Positions 15,176-21,819 of a stretch of 21,819 nt of DNA are shown here, piece after piece; the first letter of the stretch is position 1, and every line of letters begins with the position of its first letter. Below the pieces are notes generated by a model. The model was given only the letters and a program-made list of their open reading frames with translations, had not been told where the DNA came from and did no database searches. The position numbers and the translations under genes are program-made. This DNA comes from Erythrobacter sp. CCH5-A1. Its GTDB lineage: Bacteria; Pseudomonadota; Alphaproteobacteria; Sphingomonadales; Sphingomonadaceae. Where the stretch lies: NCBI RefSeq assembly GCF_001557115.1, contig NZ_LSKQ01000280.1, positions 1 to 21,819 of the forward strand, given 5' to 3'.

Positions 15176-17461
15176 ATGCAGGTCTCGCGGCGCGGATTGC
15201 TGGCGGGCGCGGCAGCGGGCGGCGGGCTGGTCGTCGCCTGGTGGCTGATTCCGCGCACCTACCGCACCCCGCTGGTGGCGGCGCGGGGCGAACATGTGTT
15301 CGGCGCCTGGCTCAAGATCGCGGCCGACGGGGTGGTGACAGTCGCCGTCCCGCAGCTCGAGATGGGGCAGGGGATCACGACCCTTCTGCCGCAGATCGTC
15401 GCCTATGAACTGGGTGCGGACTGGCGGCAGATCGCGGTCGAGCCCGCGCCGGTCTCGGGGGTCTATGCCAATGTCCCGCTGGCACGCGAGTGGGTGGCGC
15501 TGTGGGACTCGAGCTTTTCCGGGCTCTCCCCCGCCTCCGACGATCTGCTGGCGACTCGTTTCGCCCAATCGCACCGCTTCAACGCGACTGCGGGCGGCAC
15601 CTCGCTCGCCGCCTACGAGCAGCCCTGCCGCGAGGCTGCGGCCGCCGCGCGCGCGATGCTGGCGCAGGCCGCCGCGGCGCGCTGGGGGGTGTCGTGGGAG
15701 GAATGCGAGGTTGAAAACGGCCTCGTCACGCAAGGCGCCAACCGCGCAAGCTTCGGCGAACTGGCCGAGGATGCGGCCGGCTACACCGCGCCCGATCCCC
15801 CGCCGCTGCGCCCCGAGCCGCCGCGCGAAAAGCCGCTTCCCGCCGATGTCGACGGCGCGCCCGCTTTCCCGCGCATCGACCTGCCCTCCAAGGTCGACGG
15901 CTCGCACCGCTTTGCCGGTGACGTGCGCCTGCCGGGCATGGTGTTCGCCTCGATCCGCCACGGGCCGGTGGACGGCTCGGAGCTCGAAAGCTTCGACGCC
16001 AAGGCCGCGGGCGGCATCAAGGGCCTCGCCGGAATTGTCGAGAGCAAGCGCTGGATCGCGGTCGCTGCCGACACCTGGTGGAGCGCCGAGGCGGCATTGA
16101 CCGCGATGAAGCCCCGCTTCCGCACCGCGGCGCCGGTTAACAGCGCCGACATCGCCGCACGGCTCGACACCCTGCTGACCGTGGGCGGGGCGCAGACAAT
16201 CGCTGAAACCGGCTCCGGCGGCGGCGGCCTGCAACGCGTCGACATCGGGCGACGCTACGAGGTCGAGCCCGCCTATGCCGCCCCGATCGAGACCGCGACT
16301 GCCACTGCGCGCTTCGATGACGGTCGGCTGGACCTGTGGATTGCCACGCAGGCCCCCGAACAGGCCCGCGTCGCGGCCGCGCGCGCGATCGGCATCGCCA
16401 CCGAAAAGGTCGCGCTCTATCCCACCCCCGCCGGCGGAAGTTTCGACGCGCGGCTCGAGCATGACCATGCGATCGAGATCGCGCTGATCGCCAAGGCGCT
16501 CGGCCGTCCGGTGCAGCTGGTCTGGCCGCGCCGCGACGAGTTGATCCGCGCCCGCCCTCGCGCGCCGTACTGGATGCTGCTCGGCGCCCAGCTTGCCAAG
16601 GGCGGCCCCGCGGGGCCCGGCGGTGCGATCGAGGCGCTGCGGGTGCGGGTCGCGACCCCGCCTTCCGCGCGCGAGTTCGGCCAGCGCCTCTTCGCCAATC
16701 GCACCAGCATGGCCGCGATCCGCGAGACGGCTGGCGAAGCCGATCCGCTTGCTGTGCAAGGGGCGGTGCCGCCCTACAAGATCCCCGCCGTGCTGGTGGA
16801 GCACATTCCTGCCGAGATCGGCCTTCCCGTGGGCCGGGTGCGCGGCAATGCCTGGGGGCCGACGATCTTCGCAATCGAGAGCTTCATCGACGAGATCGCC
16901 GCCAAGTCGAAGCGCGAGCCGCTCTCGTTCCGCATGGCGATGCTCGGCGGCGACGTGCGCCTCGCCGCCTGTCTCCAGCGCGCGGCGCAGCTGGCGGAGT
17001 GGGACGGGGGCGTCGACCAGTCGGGCCAGGGCCTCGCCTGTGCGCGGCTCGGCGAGGGGCCCGATGCCCCGCGCATCGCCTGCGTCGCCACCGCGCGGCA
17101 GGGGGAAGGGGGCGTGCGCGTGGTGCGCCTGTCGGCGGCGGTCGACATCGGCCGGATCATCAACCACGACATTGCCCGCCAGCAGATCGAGGGCGGGCTG
17201 GTGTTCGGCATCGGCATCGCGCTCGGCAATGCGGTGCGGCTGCGCGGCGGGCTGCCCGAAGCGGCGGGCGACACCGCGCTCGGCCTGCCCACCCTCGCCG
17301 ATTGCCCCGAGATGCGGGTGCAGTTCATGCCCAGTGACGCTGCCCCTGCCGATCCGGGCGAGCTTGGCGCGGTGGTCGCGCCGCCCGCCATCGCCAATGC
17401 GCTTTTTTCGGCCACAGGCTTGCGTCTGCGCCGCCTCCCCCTCCTATCGGACGGCATATGA
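15176..17461 (+). CDS. Xanthine dehydrogenase-family molybdopterin-binding subunit, Tat-exported (IorB-like)
   Basis: A 761-residue large subunit of the molybdenum hydroxylase family, closest in style to the isoquinoline 1-oxidoreductase beta subunit. An N-terminal twin-arginine signal (SRRGLL, hydrophobic to about residue 30) predicts export. LEMGQGITT and GGSFDARLEHD fit cofactor-binding segments, and the family's active-site glutamate aligns with E729 in PGELG before APPAIANALFSATG. These enzymes normally need a small [2Fe-2S] subunit (IorA type), which is not adjacent here; it may be elsewhere. The start ATG 15176 lies four bases after the mrp stop. Upstream in-frame sequence overlaps mrp in another frame. 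Substrate unknown: aldehydes or N-heterocycles are possible. Confidence 0.9.
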   Translation: MQVSRRGLLAGAAAGGGLVVAWWLIPRTYRTPLVAARGEHVFGAWLKIAADGVVTVAVPQLEMGQGITTLLPQIVAYELGADWRQIAVEPAPVSGVYANVPLAREWVALWDSSFSGLSPASDDLLATRFAQSHRFNATAGGTSLAAYEQPCREAAAAARAMLAQAAAARWGVSWEECEVENGLVTQGANRASFGELAEDAAGYTAPDPPPLRPEPPREKPLPADVDGAPAFPRIDLPSKVDGSHRFAGDVRLPGMVFASIRHGPVDGSELESFDAKAAGGIKGLAGIVESKRWIAVAADTWWSAEAALTAMKPRFRTAAPVNSADIAARLDTLLTVGGAQTIAETGSGGGGLQRVDIGRRYEVEPAYAAPIETATATARFDDGRLDLWIATQAPEQARVAAARAIGIATEKVALYPTPAGGSFDARLEHDHAIEIALIAKALGRPVQLVWPRRDELIRARPRAPYWMLLGAQLAKGGPAGPGGAIEALRVRVATPPSAREFGQRLFANRTSMAAIRETAGEADPLAVQGAVPPYKIPAVLVEHIPAEIGLPVGRVRGNAWGPTIFAIESFIDEIAAKSKREPLSFRMAMLGGDVRLAACLQRAAQLAEWDGGVDQSGQGLACARLGEGPDAPRIACVATARQGEGGVRVVRLSAAVDIGRIINHDIARQQIEGGLVFGIGIALGNAVRLRGGLPEAAGDTALGLPTLADCPEMRVQFMPSDAAPADPGELGAVVAPPAIANALFSATGLRLRRLPLLSDGI

Positions 17462-17540
17462 TCCCGACATTCGTGCAACAAATTGCAGGCACATTGGCTG
17501 CCCTGCGGAAACGAAACGCCTGCCGACCGTTGGGCGGCAT

Positions 17541-18575
17541 ATGACCTGGCAGACCCAGCGCCTTCCGGGCGACCATCCACCTGCAAAAAGCGGCCGCATC
17601 GGCGTGCTGCTGATCAATCTCGGCACGCCCGACGGGCCCGATCCGGAGTCGGTCAAGCGCTACCTCAAGCAGTTTCTCTCGGACACGCGGGTGGTCGAAA
17701 TTCCGCCGATCGCCTGGCAGCTGATCCTGCGCGGGATCATCCTCAACACCCGCCCCCAGAAGAGCGCCAAGGCCTATCAGAAGATCTGGACCGAGCGCGG
17801 CTCGCCCTTGGCCGACATCACCGCGCGGCAGGCCGAGGCGATGGTGGGGCGCTTCGGCGAACAGGTGCAGGTCGATTGGGCGATGCGTTACGGCAACCCC
17901 TCGATCGAAAGCCGCCTCACCGCGCTGATGGCGGACGGCTGCGACCGCATTCTCCTCGCGCCTATGTATCCGCAATATTGTGCCGCGACGACCGCGACGG
18001 TGTTCGACGAGATCGCGCGAGTTCTCAAGAAGATGCGCTGGCAGCCGACGCTACGCTTCGTGCCGCCCTATCACGACGATCCCAACTACCTCACCGCGCT
18101 GGCCGAGGATCTGACCCGGCAGGTGCGCGCGCTGACCTTCACGCCCGAGGTCATGCTGCTGAGCTTCCACGGCATGCCGCAGCAGACGCTCGAGAAGGGC
18201 GATCCCTATTACTGCCACTGCATGAAGACCGCGCGGCTACTGCGCGAGATGCTCGAACAGCGGCCCGAATTCGCAGGCGTCCGCTTCGAGACCACCTTCC
18301 AGTCGCGCTTCGGCCCGGCGGCGTGGCTCGAACCCTCGACCGATGCGACCCTGATCGCGGAAGGCGGCAAGGGCACCAAACGGCTGGTGGTCGCCGCCCC
18401 CGGCTTCGCGGCGGACTGCGTCGAGACGCTCGAGGAACTGGCGATCGAGGGCCGCGAGGAATTCTGCGAGGCCGGCGGCGAGGATTACGCCGTGCTCGAT
18501 TGCCTCAACACCTCGGACCACGGCCTCGCGATGATCGAGGCGATGCTGCGCCGCGAGCTGGGCGGATGGATTTGA
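17541..18575 (+). CDS. hemH: Ferrochelatase
   Basis: A 344-residue enzyme that inserts Fe2+ into protoporphyrin IX (or coproporphyrin), a final step of heme synthesis, on the cytoplasmic side. It opens with GVLLINLGTPDGP. The metal/porphyrin-site histidine is H210 in SFHGMPQ, the acidic partner E295 in CVETLEEL, and the QSRFG loop is present. A cysteine-rich stretch (YYCHC) follows H210. The ATG at 17541 fits the family N-terminus; the frame is open further upstream, but only through the molybdoenzyme gene. A 79-bp gap separates it from that gene, and the P450 gene follows after 76 bp. Confidence 0.97.
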   Translation: MTWQTQRLPGDHPPAKSGRIGVLLINLGTPDGPDPESVKRYLKQFLSDTRVVEIPPIAWQLILRGIILNTRPQKSAKAYQKIWTERGSPLADITARQAEAMVGRFGEQVQVDWAMRYGNPSIESRLTALMADGCDRILLAPMYPQYCAATTATVFDEIARVLKKMRWQPTLRFVPPYHDDPNYLTALAEDLTRQVRALTFTPEVMLLSFHGMPQQTLEKGDPYYCHCMKTARLLREMLEQRPEFAGVRFETTFQSRFGPAAWLEPSTDATLIAEGGKGTKRLVVAAPGFAADCVETLEELAIEGREEFCEAGGEDYAVLDCLNTSDHGLAMIEAMLRRELGGWI

Positions 18576-18580
18576 CGCGG

Positions 18581-18598
18581 GAAACTTGCGCGAAACTT
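18581..18598 (+). promoter_or_regulatory. Direct repeat upstream of the P450 gene
   Basis: GAAACTT occurs at 18581-18587 and again at 18592-18598, eleven bases apart, close to one helical turn, in the 76-bp hemH-P450 gap. A partly inverted AAGTTGC follows at 18609. This could be a binding site for a regulator of the P450; no known operator is recognised. Confidence 0.3.
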
Positions 18599-18651
18599 TC
18601 ACTGGGGTAAGTTGCGAATCCGAACGCGATAACCGGAGCATCTGGAAAGAC

Positions 18652-20079
18652 ATGGCCACCCTTGCCGAAGCCCCGCAGGATAGCGAAACCACCGGCGGCA
18701 GCGCCCCTGCCGGTGCCCCGCGCCACTGGGGCGAGGGCCGCCTGACCGAGGCCGACCTCGCGCATATTCCGGGCGAATCGGGCTGGCCGGTGGTCGGCAA
18801 CACCTTCACCATGCTCGCCGACCCCCACGCCTTTGCCGCGCGGATGATCAAGACCCACGGCAAGGTCTACAAGAACCGCGCCTTCGGCGGCTGGCAGATC
18901 GCGCTGATCGGCGCGGAGGCGAACGAGCTGCTGCTATTCAACAAGGACAAGATTTTCTCGAGCGAACAAGGCTGGGGCCCGATCCTCGACCAGCTGTTCC
19001 CGCGCGGGCTGATGCTGATCGATTTCGAGCACCACCGGATTGATCGCCGCGCGCTCTCGATCGCCTTCAAGCCCGAGCCGATGCGGCATTATTCGGGCGC
19101 GCTCAATCGCGGGATCGCGCGCGAGGTGGCCGGTTGGGCCGGGCCGATGACCTTCTATCCCGCGATCAAGAAGCTCACCCTCGACCTCGCCGCCGACAGC
19201 TTCATCGGCCTGCCCTGGGGCCCGGAAGCCGACAAGATCAACGAAGCCTTCGTCGACATGGTCCAGGCCTCGGTCGCGCCGGTGCGCCGTCCGCTGCCCT
19301 TCACCAAGATGAAGAAGGGCGTCGATGGCCGCGCCTTCCTCGTCGACTATTTCACCAGGGAAACCCTGCGCCGCCGCGCCGAGGGCGGGGGGCAGGACAT
19401 GTTCAGCCAGTTCGCCACCGCCACCCGCGAGGACGGGAGCCTGCTGCCGGTCGACGAGGTGGTCGATCACATGAATTTCCTGATGATGGCGGCGCACGAC
19501 ACCATCACCTCCTCGGCGACCTCGCTGATCTACCATCTGGCGACCAACCCCGAGTGGCAGGAAAAGCTGCGCGAGGAGATCTTCGCGGTGACCGGCGGCC
19601 CCGATGGCGACGGCAATCCCCGCCCGCTCGATTACGACGATCTCGGCAAGCTCGAGCTGACCGAGATGGCCTTCAAGGAATCGCTGCGGATGATCCCGCC
19701 GGTGCCCTCGATGCCGCGCCGCGCGCTGCGCGAATTCGAATATGGCGGCTACCGCATCCCGGCGGGCGCGATGGTGGGGATCAACATCCACTGGACCCAC
19801 CATTCGGAGGAATATTGGGAGAACCCCCATGCCTTCGATCCGATGCGTTTCACCCCCGATAAGGTGAAGGCGCGGCACAAATATGCCTGGGTGCCCTTCG
19901 GCGGCGGCGCGCACATGTGCCTTGGGCTCCACTTCGCCTATATGCAGGTCAAGATCCTGATGGCGCAGCTGCTCCAGCGCTACCGCATCGAGGCGGCCGA
20001 GGGCTACGCGCCCGCATGGCAGGACTGGCCGATCCCGCAGCCCAAGGACGGGCTGAAGGTCACCTTCACCCCGCTCTAA
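18652..20079 (+). CDS. Cytochrome P450
   Basis: A 475-residue soluble P450 monooxygenase without a membrane anchor. The I-helix oxygen-activation motif is AAHDT (D283, T284), the K-helix ExxR is E343-x-x-R346 (ESLR), and the heme loop FGGGAHMCLG carries the thiolate ligand C423. The sequence style around the heme loop recalls the CYP26/CYP120/CYP51-like group more than P450cam; that is an impression, not a search. No ferredoxin or reductase gene is nearby, so redox partners must be elsewhere. The first 30 residues are Ala/Gly/Pro-rich and probably disordered. The ATG at 18652 follows GGAAAG. Ferrochelatase lies immediately upstream, so the two may share expression. Substrate unknown. Confidence 0.95.
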   Translation: MATLAEAPQDSETTGGSAPAGAPRHWGEGRLTEADLAHIPGESGWPVVGNTFTMLADPHAFAARMIKTHGKVYKNRAFGGWQIALIGAEANELLLFNKDKIFSSEQGWGPILDQLFPRGLMLIDFEHHRIDRRALSIAFKPEPMRHYSGALNRGIAREVAGWAGPMTFYPAIKKLTLDLAADSFIGLPWGPEADKINEAFVDMVQASVAPVRRPLPFTKMKKGVDGRAFLVDYFTRETLRRRAEGGGQDMFSQFATATREDGSLLPVDEVVDHMNFLMMAAHDTITSSATSLIYHLATNPEWQEKLREEIFAVTGGPDGDGNPRPLDYDDLGKLELTEMAFKESLRMIPPVPSMPRRALREFEYGGYRIPAGAMVGINIHWTHHSEEYWENPHAFDPMRFTPDKVKARHKYAWVPFGGGAHMCLGLHFAYMQVKILMAQLLQRYRIEAAEGYAPAWQDWPIPQPKDGLKVTFTPL

Positions 20080-20082
20080 CCC

Positions 20083-20191
20083 TCGTCATTGCGAGGAGCC
20101 TCGTAGAGGCGACGAAGCAACCCATGGCCTGACGTCTCACCAGCCGCGAGGTCAGGCGATGGATTGCTTCGCCCTCGGCTCGCAACGACGA
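20083..20191. repeat. REP-like long palindrome
   Basis: The arm starting TCGTCATTGCGAGG (20083 to about 20126) pairs imperfectly with an arm ending CTCGCAACGACGA (20158-20191), both containing GACGAAGCAACCC/GGATTGCTTCG-type blocks. Inside, GCCTGAC (20127-20133) and GTCAGGC (20151-20157) close a 17-base loop, so the whole 109 bases can fold into one hairpin. The TCATTGCGAG...GAAGCAATCC pattern is a widespread intergenic repeat in alphaproteobacteria. It lies between the stops of the convergent P450 and SDHAF4-like genes and may also act as a transcript end. Confidence 0.8.
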
Positions 20192-20196
20192 AGTGC

Positions 20197-20355
20197 TCAG
20201 AAATCGACCGCGATCCCGTCCTTCTCCCAGTCGCCATAGCGGGTGGGGGAGAGCTTCTCGTCGTTCTCCACCGGCTTGGGCGCGGGCACCGGATCGTTGG
20301 TCCAGTGGGCGGGTTTTTTGAAACTCTTGGCGGCTTCGGACTTTTCCTTGGTCAT
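20197..20355 (-). CDS. SDHAF4/DUF1674 family small protein (succinate dehydrogenase assembly factor 4-like)
   Basis: A 52-residue protein whose C-terminus, PTRYGDWEKDGIAVDF, matches the DUF1674 signature (PTRYGDWE...DF). The N-terminus is lysine-rich and low-complexity, with PAPKP. In mitochondria SDHAF4 binds the flavinylated SDHA subunit before it joins the rest of complex II. Bacterial homologues occur in alphaproteobacteria and are presumed to do the same; that is inference. The ATG at 20355 has GGAG upstream. No sdh genes are in the window. It is convergent with the P450, with the REP-like palindrome between, and divergent from rsmB. Confidence 0.87.
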   Translation of the reverse strand: MTKEKSEAAKSFKKPAHWTNDPVPAPKPVENDEKLSPTRYGDWEKDGIAVDF

Positions 20356-20411
20356 GCCGCTCCAAATGCGCGTGCTGGCGCTTTGTTTCAAGCGGGGGTA
20401 GGGGCGGGCCG

Positions 20412-21662
20412 ATGGCTCTTCCCCCCGGACTTCCCGTGCGCCGCGCCGCGTTGCGTCTGCTCGATGCCGTGCTGCGGCGCGGCGAGACGCTCGAGCAGGC
20501 GGAAGGCACCGCGCTCGGCGATGTGCGCAAGGCGCCCGACCGCGCGCTCGCCCGCGCCATTGCGGGGGAGACGCTGCGGTGGTTGACCGATCTTGATGCA
20601 CTGATCGACTCGGCGACGAAGCAGCGCCTGCCCGACGATGCCAAGGCGCGGATGGTGCTGCGGCTGATGCTCGCCCAGACCCTGCGGCTGGAGACCCCGC
20701 CGCACGCGGTGATCGCGACCGGCCTCGCGCTGCTCGACGGCGGGCCGCGCAGGCTGGCGCACGGGGTGTTCTCGGCCTTGGACAAGCAGGGTGCCAAGCT
20801 CCCCGAGATGCCGACCCTGCCCGAGCGTGTGGTCGCCCGCTGGGGCACCGAGAAGGCCGCCGCGATCGCCCACGGCCTCGCCTTCCCGCCCGAACTCGAT
20901 CTTGCCCTGCGTGACCCCGCCGAGACCCAGACCCGCGCCGTGCAGATGGGCGGCGTCAGCCTCGCGCCCGGCCACATCCGCCTGCCGCGGGGCGCGGCGG
21001 TGGAGAGCCTGGCCGACTTCAAGGAGGGCGCGTGGTGGGTGCAGGACCTCGCCGCCTCGCTGCCTGCACGGCTGTTAGGGACCGGCGAGGGCCGCTCGGC
21101 GCTCGATCTGTGCGCCGCGCCCGGTGGCAAGACGATGCAACTGGCCGCGGCCGGGTGGAAGGTCACCGCGCTCGACATGAGCAAGCGGCGGCTCGACCTC
21201 CTCAAGGACAACCTCAAGCGCACCGGATTGAAGGCTAGCCCCGTGCGCGCCGACGCGTTGACATGGGAGCCCAAGCACCGCTTCGACGCGATCCTGATCG
21301 ACGCGCCCTGCACCGCGACCGGCACCTGCCGCCGCCACCCCGACGTGCTCCACCGCATCGGCAAGGGGCAGGTCGCCGAGATGGTGGAGCTGCAACGCGC
21401 CCTCGCGGCCAAGGCGGCGGAGTGGCTGAACCCTGGCGGGGTGCTGGTCTATGCGGTGTGCTCGCTTGAGGCTGAAGAGGGCGAGCAGCAGGCCGCATGG
21501 ATCGACGCGGAGCTGGGCCTGACGCCAGCGCCGATCACGGCGGAGGAACTGCCCGCGGGACTTGCGCCCACCCCCGAGGGCTGGCTGCGCACCCATCCGG
21601 GGATGCTGGCCGAGCAAGGCGGGCTCGACGGGTTTTTCGTGGGGCGGTGGACCAGACCCTAG
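20412..21662 (+). CDS. rsmB: RsmB/NOP-family 16S rRNA (cytosine-C5)-methyltransferase
   Basis: A 416-residue RNA m5C methyltransferase. The N-terminal about 130 residues resemble the NusB-like helical domain of RsmB (VRRAALRLLDAVL, HAVIATGLALLD). The catalytic domain has the SAM motif I DLCAAPGGKT (232-241), motif IV DAPC with C300, and motif VI VCSLEAEEGE with the nucleophile C350, so it looks active. RsmB of E. coli methylates C967 of 16S rRNA; a different target position in this organism cannot be excluded. The ATG at 20412 follows a G-rich weak ribosome site. Hairpins begin right at the stop codon. Confidence 0.92.
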   Translation: MALPPGLPVRRAALRLLDAVLRRGETLEQAEGTALGDVRKAPDRALARAIAGETLRWLTDLDALIDSATKQRLPDDAKARMVLRLMLAQTLRLETPPHAVIATGLALLDGGPRRLAHGVFSALDKQGAKLPEMPTLPERVVARWGTEKAAAIAHGLAFPPELDLALRDPAETQTRAVQMGGVSLAPGHIRLPRGAAVESLADFKEGAWWVQDLAASLPARLLGTGEGRSALDLCAAPGGKTMQLAAAGWKVTALDMSKRRLDLLKDNLKRTGLKASPVRADALTWEPKHRFDAILIDAPCTATGTCRRHPDVLHRIGKGQVAEMVELQRALAAKAAEWLNPGGVLVYAVCSLEAEEGEQQAAWIDAELGLTPAPITAEELPAGLAPTPEGWLRTHPGMLAEQGGLDGFFVGRWTRP

Positions 21663-21708
21663 GCCGTCCGAGACATCGCGGTGGTCTCGGCCCGCCATCG
21701 GACGGGCC
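21662..21708. terminator. Hairpin at the end of rsmB
   Basis: CCGAGAC (21668-21674) pairs with GTCTCGG (21684-21690). An alternative outer stem pairs GTCCG (21666-21670) with CGGAC (21699-21703), with GGCC/GGCC continuing. The two stems share 21668-21670, so they exclude each other. It could end rsmB transcription, but there is no T-run. Confidence 0.4.
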
Positions 21709-21819
21709 GCGAGCGCACGCGCGCGAGCCGCAGCTGCTCCGTAGCGAAGCGGAGGAAACAGCAGCGAGGACGTGCCCGCGGAGGCGGGCACGCAAACAAG
21801 GAAAGCCAAGCCCCGTGTC
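21709..21819. repeat. Hairpin-rich tail, probable dispersed repeat
   Basis: No gene is supported here. A perfect inverted repeat GTGCCCGC (21772-21779) and GCGGGCAC (21784-21791) with a four-base loop is preceded by CTGCT...AGCAG and CTCCG...CGGAG pairings between about 21734 and 21762. The minus-strand reading gives VCVPASAGTS, a type of peptide often produced by translating intergenic repeats in proteobacteria. This is probably a repeat element cut by the window end. Confidence 0.5.

Noticed and set aside
14089..15258. Upstream extension of hflK over mrp
   Set aside because: The frame stays open only because of GC-rich antisense sequence; the HflK family begins near the glycine-rich segment.
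15044..17167. 707-codon minus-strand open frame opposite the molybdoenzyme gene
   Set aside because: Same shadow effect; no recognisable domain, and it lies antisense to a gene with a Tat signal and conserved motifs.
17452..17544. CGGCATATGA repeated at 17452 and 17535
   Set aside because: A ten-base repeat, one copy at the molybdoenzyme stop and one at the hemH start; no further shared sequence, so probably chance.

Overview
The window is high-GC chromosomal DNA that reads as an alphaproteobacterium of the order Sphingomonadales, probably near Erythrobacter/Porphyrobacter. This placement is an inference from gene content and protein style: the hflK-hflC-degP cluster, metX-metW, a tyrC-hisC pair, an SDHAF4-type small protein, and a GC-rich codon pattern that leaves long open frames on the opposite strands. 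No rRNA, tRNA, CRISPR array, insertion sequence or phage gene was seen.

Layout. Positions 1-1850 form a visibly less GC-rich stretch with one unrecognised membrane-anchored protein (minus strand) and two flanks without convincing genes. Next come tyrC and hisC (minus strand, ATGA overlap), and, divergent from them, metX-metW (plus strand, ATGA overlap). A VOC-family protein (minus), a small exported protein, a glutathione S-transferase-like protein, methionine sulfoxide reductase B and a class A penicillin-binding protein follow (plus). A strong bidirectional terminator at 10279-10314 separates the penicillin-binding protein from degP. degP, hflC and hflK run on the minus strand. Divergent from hflK are an Mrp/ApbC Fe-S carrier, a Tat-exported molybdopterin-binding oxidoreductase subunit, ferrochelatase and a cytochrome P450 (all plus). 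The right end has a long REP-like palindrome, a 52-residue SDHAF4/DUF1674 protein (minus), an RsmB/NOP-family rRNA cytosine-5 methyltransferase (plus), and a hairpin-rich tail.

Functional groups. TyrC and HisC fit tyrosine and histidine supply; MetX and MetW start methionine synthesis from homoserine. MsrB and the GST-like protein suggest thiol or oxidative stress handling. HflK/HflC and DegP are envelope quality-control partners. Mrp next to a molybdo-iron-sulfur-type enzyme, and ferrochelatase next to a P450, pair cofactor makers with possible cofactor users, but no direct link is shown.

Most of the window is ordinary core metabolism. I found no convincing new multi-gene system. The items most worth a second look are the islet at the left end, the orphan molybdoenzyme subunit, a candidate ECF-sigma promoter before degP, a structured metX leader, and the two repeat-like regions flanking the SDHAF4-rsmB end.
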